Source: Ligula intestinalis (lineage: Eukaryota; Platyhelminthes; Cestoda; Diphyllobothriidea; Diphyllobothriidae). From it: a stretch of DNA of 64,000 bases. Shown in pieces: positions 33,901 through 45,900 of this stretch. The notes under the pieces were generated by a model, which searched no databases, was not told the origin of the DNA, and saw only the letters and a list, made by a program, of their open reading frames with translations. Numbering within the stretch: position 1 is the first letter of the stretch; every line of letters starts with the position of its first letter. Location of the stretch: assembly GCA_036362985.1 (NCBI GenBank), contig JAYGXS010000006.1, forward strand, positions 14,594,035 to 14,658,034, read 5' to 3'. The position numbers and the translations under genes were made by a program.

Positions 33901-36900
33901 CACGAAAATCGATCGGTGCAATCGATTGACACAGGGGCATTAGGCAAAGCTACTGGTCAGACACATTCATTTGACGCGAACAGGAGTACAGACAACACGC
34001 TCTGACGCTGAAAGCGAGCACGCTTTTGAAACGTCAGCCAAAATCCACATCGGTCCCAGAAATCTTCTCTTCTTCTTCCTCTTCCGGGGATGAGGAAAGG
34101 AATATTTTATCCTGACCTCGAATTTTTTTGCATATGATAAAGTGGAACCAACAAAGACAAGGCAGATTGGAATAGCCATTAATGGCTTGTAAGCAATCAT
34201 CAGCCAGTCATGCTGGATCCCAGTGGTGGTGAACCCGAGAGCTTTGGTCATTGGTACAACAACGTACCATTACACCACTTAATCATATGCTTCACGTCGC
34301 AATGCGACTTTCTGCGAAGACTCTAGCTTGAGCTCCGAGGCAAAACGGGAGTAGTACGTTTTGCAACCATATCGGTGAGCAGCCTGCCATTCACTTCTTA
34401 ATATAAATGAGTAAGCGCTATGAAAAACGCCGGAAACACTGGGAAACTTATGGATGAACCTAAAACCCAGTCATATAATAAAATAAACATGAGTCTGGAA
34501 TTTTAACATGTACCTGCGTAGGATGCACGGTACAATAAAAATAAAGATGCTTGCACCCCCTCCTATTGCATGGGGCCGTTCATCACAAACATGACAGGTA
34601 TTCGTTGGGAACTTCGAGATTGTATTATATCTCTCAGGTTAGGTGAGCACTGTGCACTTGATCCAATCAGTGAAGCCAAAATCATAGGCAGCCATGTTTG
34701 CCAGCAAGCTATAAAAAATATCAAGCCATAAAAAATTGTGCGCCAAAGAAGGCCTAAGATCGGTATATGCAGCGAGGTCTGTGACAAGGAGGAATTGTGA
34801 TCAATAAAGGTTCCGGATTTGCCATTTTATTGCTTTCAACTGGACTCCTTCCACATCTAAACTATAATAAATTATTGTGGACAAATAATTAAGCAAAATA
34901 AATCCACTAGTTGGACAATATTAAGCGGGGTTTTGACATTGTCAAGTTGACATTTATGAGCACCATATTGTAGCGAAGACTGGGCATTTTGGTTTTTATA
35001 AAAGGTAGGCAGCCGAATAAGTCCGCTGAGGACAAAAGCTACTTTAGATACTTCTGCTGTTAGGCACTTCGCCACTTCAGTCCACCAATTCAAACCCATC
35101 TAGTGGCTGGCAAATAAAACAAGGAAATTACAACTTTGAAAATTGACAGTTAGTCTCGTTTGCCTCGTAAATCCCAGACCCCTTTCGTAAAAACATTGTT
35201 TAAATCTGAACTTATTCTAATCATGCTTTCAAAAGGACCACTAACGCTACACGATACACGTAAAATAATTTCTTTAGGAAAGCATTATGCGTGGATATGT
35301 AAAGAGCATTAAACTCACAGGGTCAAAATTGGCACAAAGGAGCTCCAAGCGTCCGGCAAGAAAGAGGAATATAGCACTTCCAGAAGCCGTAGTAGACCAC
35401 TCATCTAGCATGTAACGAGCCTCCGCTAAGGCAAAAGCCTCATCGCCACCTACAAGGCCCAACGAGAACGCAGTTGAAACTTCTACACAAACATATAATG
35501 GCCATATAAGTAAGTGCATATGGGTTAAATCCGGGACAAAAACGAGGCATTTCGGATGAAAAGGGGTGGCGCGACTTACTTGGTGACCGTCTGCCTTTTG
35601 AATTGCAGATCAAAAGCCCCGAGTCCCGTTATTCAACAAAATCTTAGTCGACGACCAAATGATGGACGCATAGAAAAAGGAACTAAGATTGAAATTTAGC
35701 CCGACGAAATTCTATATCAAGAGGGCGTAGATGTGATTGCTTGTATCTTGCTTGACGCTTTACCATTGGTTGGTACCTGTGTTGTAAGTGCTTTGATCGG
35801 TGTCTAGACTCTCTTCTATTTTAAAGACCAAAGTTTTACATTGAAGCTACAACTCTGAAGAGTCCCAGTAGAAACCCTACGTGCTGGCTTCACCAGAGGA
35901 CGCAGCCATTCCTGAAAACGGTTCGACAGAATCGCCTTCCAAAGTAATATATACAAGCATCTTGCTAAAAGAGAACGGAGCATTCATTTTAGAATATCAT
36001 CTCTTCATGAATAAGAATATGGTCTGAGGAAGTTCACTTATATTTGTATTAATGGGCTACAGATGTTTACGTCAATTTAAGTATAATACTCAGGTGTATT
36101 AGGTAAAGCTATGTTATGATGGCATCTACTGAAGCACCCGAACATCCTGGTTTGAAATCCGTGGCTAAACAAAATCGGCTGGTTGAATGTTTGTGGTCGC
36201 TCACGGTTATTCTCGAAAATCACTGGTTAGGAAGCTGCTGTTCTTTAGGGCAGTCTGGTTTTAGTCCGAAAATGCATGCGGATGAAAAAGACAAATGCTG
36301 GATTCAAGTGCGGGCGTTGATGTCAACTAAGGCTTGGTAGGATAGAACAATTGGACGGTGGACTGGGATGCAAAGGCACAGCCCATAAAAACACTATTTC
36401 CAAGTTACTTTGGCTCACGCGTACCATTCGGCCTCTAATAGCATGTTTGACGATGATCAAACAGGTGGCGCATGTGTTAACGTAGGTTCCGAGTCCATCT
36501 CCACCTCCATGGTGCCGATTAAATCAACTGCGATGGCTCTACAACTCTTCTGACTGTCGAACTGGCGTTCTAGAATTGTTTATTCCACATTTTAGGAGTG
36601 ATGGGTTCCTTTCTGGCGCTCATGTTGGTTTTCTGAACGACAACGTAGTTTTGCGAATGTCTTTGCACAAGGTTGACTTCTAACTGAAATTATGGTCAAT
36701 AAATGTCCGAAGATATGGATCTTGGTCCGGTTTGCATGAATGGCCAATACATTTTCGCCGTCAGTAATGAGAAACAGCACCGTTCCAAGGATGATAATAA
36801 CTTAGACCTTCGAAGAACCTAGTCTAATTGATCTTTTCCTTACATTACAGTGCAAATTTAAGACGACTGGGGATAGGTGAAGAAGGCGGTGACTATAGAG

Positions 36901-39900
36901 GCTGGATCGGCGTCTGCTTTTATCACTTTTGATCTACCAAGTGATTAGTCTCCAAGCCACAATAGTTTAGACGTGCACTGACTTATCAAAGACAATAATA
37001 TGAAACAAAGGACGTCGGTGAAGAGTAGATTGAGCTCCAAGCGGTGAGCCCCTACTGTCCTAATCTTCCCGATTGCAATGACCAGAGATCGCGGGTTCTA
37101 ATCTCGGGGGTTGCCACATCTGGGATTGAGTATGAGTGGCTGATGGCAGCTAAGAAGCTAGAAATGACCAGTCTGGTCTCCCTCACCTTTGTCGATTTTA
37201 TATCCGCATATCCTACAAATTGCTGTACAAACGCCTGCGAGGGCTCTATTAGGAGCTCCATGGTAAAACGGGACAGAAATGTTATGTACTCAGATCGGTG
37301 AGTCCCCTACCATCATATGCAAACATATCATATAGATATCATGTGCGGAAGATTACATATTTTATGGTTTAATAATAAACGCCTCCATTGAATTATTTTC
37401 GAAAACACTCTATATGTCTGAGAACAAGAAGACTTGATTGCTCGGACAATATGTTTATTCGCCTGACGTTTCGATATCCGTCGCGGATTCATCATCAGAG
37501 ACATGAGTAGCAGAAACAGGTTCAGTATATCTGCTGGTTGTTATATTCGACAGAAAAGATAAACGCTTCTTCACAAAAATGTGCTGACTTCTGTAGCCTT
37601 TAAGTTTCGAATCAAACGAAAGGAGTCAATGTTTCTTTCCATACCTAAAGCGAAAAATTCTAGATTGGGGCATGAATGAGTCAAAATGGCAGTCCAGTTT
37701 GAAGAGTTCGCTTATCAAGTTATTTTTTTCGACCGTGTTTTGACGTAGTTAAATTGAAAAATCCCTAAACGGAAATCAAAGTGCTTCCATTTATGGGCTG
37801 ACGCCACTCGTTAGGCAAAATTATTCAAATAATCCTGTCCATTTAAAAATTCTAGCGAAGCTTTAAGTAGTGCCTTGGGATTTTCGGAGCCTAAAGTATG
37901 ATTACATGAAGAAAGCCTGAATAGGTCTAAATGAACTAGGTCTAAAAGGAACATAACAAAAGACAAAAAACCCGTTAATGAATGGCGAAATAACCACAAC
38001 CAAACTCAAAAGGAACGCATAAAACAGTAAAACGCCCAGCAGCACAAAACAGGATGATTAGTCAAGCAGATCTTGGAAGCAGATACACACATTTATAGCA
38101 GGTAGCAAAAGCACCGACCATTCCATCTTGAAATAAAACGATGAGGTTCGCGAAGGGAGTCGTGAGGTATTATAAGCGAGGTGGTGCTCAAGAAGTAAAC
38201 TTACGAGGATCACAGGTAGTGTCCCCTAGAACATAGGCAAGGAGGTTACGGAGGGTAAAGGAAGGATTGGTTAAGTATAATTTCAAACCTAAGCTCGGAG
38301 GATAATTACGCTTCTGGTGAGTTGCAAAGTAGCAAATCCCGACCTAATGTAACTAAATCAACAAACTAACATTTAAGAACCACTGGTTTCGACAAGGGCT
38401 TATGATATCGTCAACGTGCAGACTGATTGCCTATGCCCGCTCTAAGTGTGTAGAAGTAAATTCTAAAAACTAAAAAATTAACTCTATTCTGCGCTAGACT
38501 AATGTGGCCAAATATGAAAGGGTTTTGAGCGGGCTAGAATCCAAGAATTTGCTAATTCGATAGCTAAGGATAAAAATATTTGTCAGGAGCTAGACAAAGT
38601 TTAATTCAACTTCATATAAAGGGTGCTGCCCAGATAAAGCCAACATACCAATCATTTGCGTGGCGTAGAGGTCGAACACGAGGATAATGAGGGTGCAGAG
38701 GGGATCACGGACGCCGTCTTTAATTTTAGCTCCATCCCGAAGAAGTTTCAATCCGGTGTCCTAGAAAAAAATAAAGATTTTACTAACAACCTCAGCGCAA
38801 AATGTACGCCTCCTGGAAACTGCTTTATTATACCGAGCAAGCACGGTAAGAACCGAAAGTGAGAATTTATTCGTTTATAAACACAGGTAATCATGCGCAA
38901 AAGTCAAGGAAAGAAAAATATCAAGAAGTCCTAAACCTAACGCTAACCGCAAATTAACCCTACCTTGGCCTTAAGTCTGAACCTAATGCCAAACCTAATC
39001 CCAAAGATATTTGGGTTCGCATTCAAATGATGCTTGTTAGTTTCTTCTTTTGGTTGATGTTCAAATGCAAATCCCTGTTTGATAGCCTAAAAATCTAACC
39101 AAGGCCAGTTGTGTAGTCTACGGGAAATCAATTAGACCTATCAGTTACATATTGCTGTAATGAAAACTCATCTTTATTAGTATATTTCTACAACAGTAAG
39201 AAAGTTTACATCGTCTGTCCTCAAATGTTAGTCCAATTCTTTGACATTTTTGGCTACATTGGCGAGTCCCCTGGACTTATTTCAAGACAGCCTCAAGCAA
39301 ACATTGGCGTTTCGGTCCCCGTGTTTAATTAAAACAATACAGCTTTCTACTAATTTATTCAAACTATTGCGACTGGGATTGAAGTAGCTTGCCTATTCTT
39401 TCACAAACTTTCGAAAACTCTCCGAGTCCTGTGATATCCTTAGACAATGTTGCTTCTGCAGTCTTCAGATTTATTAGAATGTGGATCAAAGTGTGCCTTA
39501 AATGAGTAAGTCCCTCGGTCTGGCTCCAAATACGAAAATCAACAAGCGGACTCACTTATATTCCAAAAAAACGTTCTAACGCTTATGATTATTATGAACT
39601 ATCCAGAAGTAGATGTTTTGTGCAGATGATCCACCGACCAGCTGAATTAGCGCCATTGGAATGTCGCACCCTATTTAAATCAATTTTGAGACTAAATCAA
39701 TATTAATTTGAACCATTTTTTAAAAATACCCATGGCCTAGGTTAAATTCAAACCCACGCCAGCAAAGGGAAGGTCTTAGTACTGCCAACGCTCTAGCCAA
39801 CTAAGCTATGAGACCCCGTCGGGAGCAGTGAGTTTAATCAAACTTGGGTCAATTCACTGGCCTAGAATTTTGCAACATATGAAATCCACCTGACTGTCCA

Positions 39901-42900
39901 AGTACGATTCTTTAAGCTATCAATCTAGGAGCGAGCAGATGACTACCAAGAAAACTTAAGTGGTAGTAAATGGACAAGTCTTTCTCGTTGATGTACAGAC
40001 CAGACTTTTTTTGAAACCTGGAAGATGTTTCGATATGATTTTAAGGTACATTTTAATGGTGTGTAAGTTATGAAGCCGTAATCACAATGGCATAACTGCA
40101 TTGTATAAAATTAGTTTAGTTTCACCTGGAATGCCTCCGATTTGGGGTGTAGGTGGTTCCTGCTGCCCATCATTTAATGGTTCCGACCTCTCCAGCATTT
40201 ATATTGTTATAGGTAACGTTTTAAGAAGAATGCAACATTTTCATGCGCAAATATTCCAGAAAATAACAAAATACAATATGCAATTCTTTAATCAGCGCAT
40301 CTCGCAGACGTCTGTATCATGTGGGCACGCCACAGCATTCTCGTAATTGAATTGAGTTTTGGTTGATTGGTTGGTTTTTTAGAGACGAACTGTGATCGCA
40401 ACTCCTAGGTTTCTTATAATTATTTCGATAAAGCATTTGCCGTTTGCGTTGTGGGTACCGAAAAGCTTGTATTTCATATGCTATGTTCGCTCCCAGGAAT
40501 ATTAAATCGATAACAAAATGAACGTCAAACCATCTACCCGGATGCCGTGGGGCACTGAGTAAATCTAAAGAATCGGACTTACTCTGTTTCCCGAGAAACC
40601 GACAATTTCAAGGACTGAAAGAACACTGCTTGGAAGGAGAGAAAGGAGCTGCAGAAAAAGAAAAATGAGTAAATTTGCCACAGAACTAACAGAGTAGAAG
40701 ATGCTCTACAATCCAAAACGTTGTCCTACGAAACGAAACAATCGAAGTCAAAATGCGGTTATCGTTCAATTATAAAAAAGCAATTAAAGATTTTATATGT
40801 CAGGACAGCAAAAAGTAACTTTGAATCGTGAACCTTTGTAATGAATAGCTATTGTTAACATATTAATCACTACTTTACAAGTATTCAACCTTCGTTCCCT
40901 GGATTCCCGTATTGAACTTTTATCTTACATTGCAAATTCACCTCTTCATTCCATACTGTATACTCCTACAAACGTCATCGGAGTCATGTTCCCGCAAACG
41001 TCAGCAGTCATTACGTTCTTTACTATCATCATTCTTATCTTCAGCAATTCTGAACATAGGCTTAGCAGATCTCCTATTTGACAGTCTTTCACTTTACTCC
41101 ACCTCCCTCGTTTATTTTTCCTTTTTTATCCGAGCTAGCTTTTCATGATTTATTTCCCCAGGCCCTGTGTCTGGCAGTCTGTCATCCGCTTCTATTAAAT
41201 CACTCCTATTAACATGTCCCTCCGTGTGCTCGTAAGTTTTTTCCCACCCTGATGCCAACTTCAACGTCATTCTCCAACTATCAATCTGCAACTATTTGCG
41301 TAAATAATAAATTATGTGTGTTAAATTGACAATTTAGGTCATGTTATAGTAAGTCGGGATAGGTCGGCACGCCCAACCCGTTTTGCATGACTCAGGCCGA
41401 ACTGAAAGTATTCTTTGCCCTGGAGCAGAGCACAGGTCCCCAGGTCAAACAACACGCTTTGAGCAAATCCAAGTTGAAAATACCCTAAATAAGGCATCAT
41501 AAACCGCTCGGATGATATTGAAAAGGCCAAGCAGGCAGCTGTTTCAGTAAGTATTTATGGGTAGCGCGTGGTGGCATTTTATGTTTTTTAAGTTCTCGAT
41601 AACACAAAGAGAGCTTAGACATGCGATGCGTGGGTCAAACCCTAAGGAAAAAATAAAAATAAATTCTGACTAAGAAGTTTCAGAAGGAGGAAAATATAGT
41701 GGCACTAGAGAAATGTAATTCTAGTTTCTGAAAAGCGGTCTTCTGGTAGATCGTTCTTATCTCGATAGTCTCACACGCATAAGATACTGCATCGGTGTCC
41801 CCCAGTGTGAAAACTTTCGTTACCACTTTGCTGAAGGACGCCCAACAATTTACCAAAGCGGAAAAATATGGATTAAAAAACTTAAGTATTACGATTACAA
41901 AAAGGGGATTATTGAACACAATGAGACCAATACATTATTTCCAATTCCATCGTAAATGTTTTTCCCCAGCAACTAAATTATGTAATCTGAAATGGAACCG
42001 AAAAAGACAAGAAAGACCCGAATGGCCATCTCTGGCTTATTAGCCATCATCATCATTCATATCCACTCTCAGGAGTGAAACACGCGAGATTCGAATCCGC
42101 GACCCCTTGTTCATGGAGTGTAACACTACCATTTCAGCATATATTAAAACTCGCTATGCTACTGCCTGCGTGAACTCTAGATTGAATTTCCAGGCACAAC
42201 AGGATGCGTATGTTCCGTGCTTAGGTCGGTGGGCACCCTACTATCAGGTTATAATCGTTGGTGTCCAGCAGACAACCAGCACAAACAACCGATGTTACGT
42301 TGATTTCCTTTCCAAACAAACAAGTAAATACCACCATTTTAAAGGTTGTCTGACAATTAAAGTAGACTTAAAGATTGTAGAAAAGGACAACTTTTAGTGC
42401 ACTCCAGTATCAGTCCGGTGATGAAGGATAATTCAACTTTCTGCTCGGAAAAGTTTGAGTCGGTAGCTGCTGCGGTCAAGCACTCGTGCCTTGCTATTTT
42501 GGCGTTTTCTCAATTACCCATATGATGAGAAAAGACCGTGCTATTAAAAAGATCTTTTTACAGATGTGAGTATTTTGTGACTGAGATCACAAGTCAATAA
42601 GCTATTCCAGATCGAAAACGGCAAGATCACGAGCTCGTTGCGCGGTGCGCTATAGCATTGGGTCAATAGTAAACAGGTCGCGGTGACGAGCCTCGGGTGG
42701 AACATCATCTGGAGCTAGGTATGACTGGCTGATGGCTGCTAATGGGTCAGAAACGGCCGTTTCATTATTTTTTTTGCCTTGCTCGGCAATGTTCAACCGG
42801 CAATTCTATAAGACCTTGTGTGCGGCGTGTAATCAGTATTCTGATAATCAAGCTTAGGCAGTAAAAGAAAAAGACGAAGGAGAAATTTCGGCAAAAGAAG

Positions 42901-45900
42901 CTTATGTAGGCCCACTCATATACACTTAGTCCCCGCATTTTGTCCTGCTGAAGTGGAAGTTAGAAAGTTTTGGAAGGTGGGAAAATAGGATAGGCAGAAA
43001 AGGAAATTTTTAGAAGTTTAAAGTTAAAAAATTTAGTCGAATTTGCTTCCTGCGGCATGAACCTTGAAGGTGTGCGCGGCGCTTCGCGCCTCGGACTTTA
43101 CTAATCTAACTCCTAAACGGTAAGTTTGACCTCATGTAAGTTGAAGTAGACGACCTTCTAACCGCCATTCTAATTTTTCAGGCAATTCAAGAAACCTGCA
43201 ATTCGATGATCGGTTTTCTCCCCAATAATTTAAGTGATAATACAGATAAGGAAAATCTACAGATATACATCAACAACATCCACTGCGTGTCCTAATTTTG
43301 CACCCATAAAACCCCATAACCACCATTTCGTAGGAAAACATGCAGGGAGTAGGGATTTTGGAGTGGGCCTTCATAAACTTCTTTTGCGGAAATTTCCTTA
43401 AATTACTCATTTTTGCTTTATCCAAATGTGGTAACTTGCTCTGTTTTCTTCTAATCTCTGCTCCTAAACTTTATACAATATATCTAGCCCTAAATTTAAT
43501 AATTTAGTATTACTCATCGCTGAAAGATTTGACCAAGTATAAAGGTTCACAGTTTTTTTAATAGTCACACCTCTCACTTATCAAATAAAACACAAATGCG
43601 GTAAGCTTCAAAGCCTCTGTCTGCAAACTAGGAAATTCAGAAGTCGGATTTTACTTTTTAAACTAAAACGTGGAGTTAAATTGGTGTTTTATTAACATCC
43701 ATACTACAATAGGTCAATCCAATCGACCTAAGTATTCACTCTAAAATGACCCGCTGATGAAAAAATACAATGTTATGGTTTAACGTTCAGCTGGTGTGAT
43801 ATGCTTCGATTCGCAATTGTCGAACAGCACGCGACGGAAGAAGGCTATTCGGATTTAAAAAAACCGGTGGCGTAATTACCTTATTAGTTTTCCGTGAGCT
43901 CATCTAACACTGTAAGGTTATTCAGCTCACCGCAGCCAACCTCGAGTGGTGAAGTTGTCACGTCGGATTTTTTCATTTAAAAACCAATGGGGCCTGCTTC
44001 GACAGCAAGCATTGCTTAAAGGTCCAGGTACATAGTTGGTCAAGTATCTACGTCTCTTTGCAAACACCTGTTCTAACGTACGATGAAGGGACTCTTGATT
44101 ACGGAATTATGTTACTGACTGCTATACGTTTTATATAATTAAAATGCCTAAATAGATCGTTCACATTGGTAATTTTCAATACAAATTTGTAAAGAAAACC
44201 CGTAATGTAGTGCAAAATATCCAAGTAGAATGCTTGCCAAATGCAGCTAGACAACTGCAGTGCACGGCATAGTGGAGGTCACAAAAAGCCAGCTTTGTGA
44301 CCTTTTGTCGGTAGAAAGTTAGCCAACTGATTTTACGCCTGCAGAATCATGACATTGTAAAGTCAGAAACTCAACTGTTTGGTAAGGACATAACTGATGG
44401 TATTCCATTCAAGTTTTTATTATTAATGTCCCAGGCGTTATTCAGAATTTTTTAAGCGGATGACTTTCGCTACCGTTCTTCCCATACATTCAAACAGAAT
44501 CGTAAAACCAATTAATTGGGATGGATGAGAGAACGAGAAAATAGTTTCGCTTCTGAAATTTCTCAAGCGTAGGAAACTCACACTCTAAAACAAATGAGCA
44601 CACGAGGGTCCACCCTTAACGTTTTCCGGACTTAAATGAAAGAAAAAGCCTAATTTGCTCAGCCCGTGTGCACAGATCACTGTTCAGCTTTGGATGCCCT
44701 ACTGCAGTCGGCAGTTGAATATATAAAAGGTGCAACGATACTGATTTTGTACCCTGGGGGCATTTTTATCACTCGTCACGTTTTCATGGCGTTGACAAAC
44801 TAAGTACGCAACGAACTCTACCTTTGCCAGTACATTGAAAATGGCTTCCACTGAATAAAACACTAGAGTGTCGAACATTCACTTGATTCTATTAATGAAC
44901 AGCAAATCTTGGGCGAATATTCTTTCATTCTTCAGCAATAATTATAATCGAGTAATTAAGTCCATGAGGTTTTTTTGGGAAACTTAAAAAGCGGATTAGA
45001 TACCCACAGAATTGATAAATATACAGTGGCAAAAAAGTTGCAACCTATAACTGTTGCGTCACATTTTATGTGGCTTACCTTTGTTTCTACCGCTGGTGAT
45101 GAGTTCGAATGTAAATCAGAAAGCCCAGACGAAAGATATTAATATCCCAGCAATTGCGTCTGCTTCTCAATTGCTTCCTGGAACTTGCATTTTTGATGTA
45201 CCGAAACGTCAATTTTATTGAATCACTCTCTTATAAGGAAAGCCCGCATGCCAATTTTGTCAAACCATCTGAGAAAGCGGTTGTTTGTGTAATATTCTCT
45301 TACAACTCCTACCACACATTCGCTGTCGGATATAACCGCAGACTCTTAAGGCTTCCTACCGTCAATGGCCTTTTATTTTCAAATACCTTCGAGTATAACA
45401 ATGAAAGGGACTGCTGTGAATTTCCTACTGTTGATAATAGGTTGGCCGCCGCCTGTTAAGTGATAAAAGTAAAAGGATTGCATTGTCTGCATTGCTGACT
45501 TTGAATGGCATCGCATCTACGCATCTAATGGCAGAAGACTGTATAATGGTGGTTGGCAGACCTAGAGGGAAAAGCAAAGCAGGCTAAAGGGACCCTACTG
45601 GACGAAACCTGAAGAGTGGTTGGCCAAAATCTTCGGAGATACTTTTTTAAAACTCACCAAGTTAAAGGCGCCCACTCCCATGTGCACACCGCAGTCAAAG
45701 GCAGCACGGGATGGACTGTTGTCCCAGTCCTTGTTCGTGTGGATTTTCCAGCATGTCCTTTAAGAAAAAAACACATATGCTTGTTGTAAATATAGCTTAA
45801 ATAATTTGAGCGGCATTATTACACTTGCTTCTAAGCAATGCGTTAAATGTGAGCTGCATGTATTTTAGATTAAATATTCGGGTTACTTGTCTTTCGGTCG

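Larger units (their letters stand above)
26560..35318 (-). other. Longest TTC39 intron (8.8 kb), repeat-rich
   Basis: It holds, in order: a (CAGTAT)n-like short repeat near 26,999-27,020, SINE copies at 27,842-28,290, a 371-bp-arm inverted repeat at 29,344-30,332, a SINE at 30,675-30,785, a Penelope element at 32,920-34,045 and a SINE at 34,145-34,285. Nothing is recognised in the remaining stretches. Confidence 0.6.
35450..38648 (-). other. TTC39 intron with SINE and Penelope end
   Basis: It contains a possible SINE-like head near 36,110-36,180 (B-box-like CCTGGTTTGAAATCC), a hammerhead-type SINE at 37,040-37,290 and a Penelope end at 37,440-37,505. Nothing else is recognised. Confidence 0.5.
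40649..45657 (-). other. TTC39 intron with two SINE copies
   Basis: SINE copies lie at 42,004-42,137 (minus) and 42,680-42,800 (plus). An open minus-strand frame at 41,339-41,530 was tested as an exon and rejected. No other feature is recognised. Confidence 0.5.

Noticed and set aside
41339..41530. Open minus-strand frame considered as the TTC39 exon between GAFNL and GLKLL
   Set aside because: The only acceptor puts the wrong frame, and the 66-bp exon at 40,583-40,648 fits motif and phase exactly.
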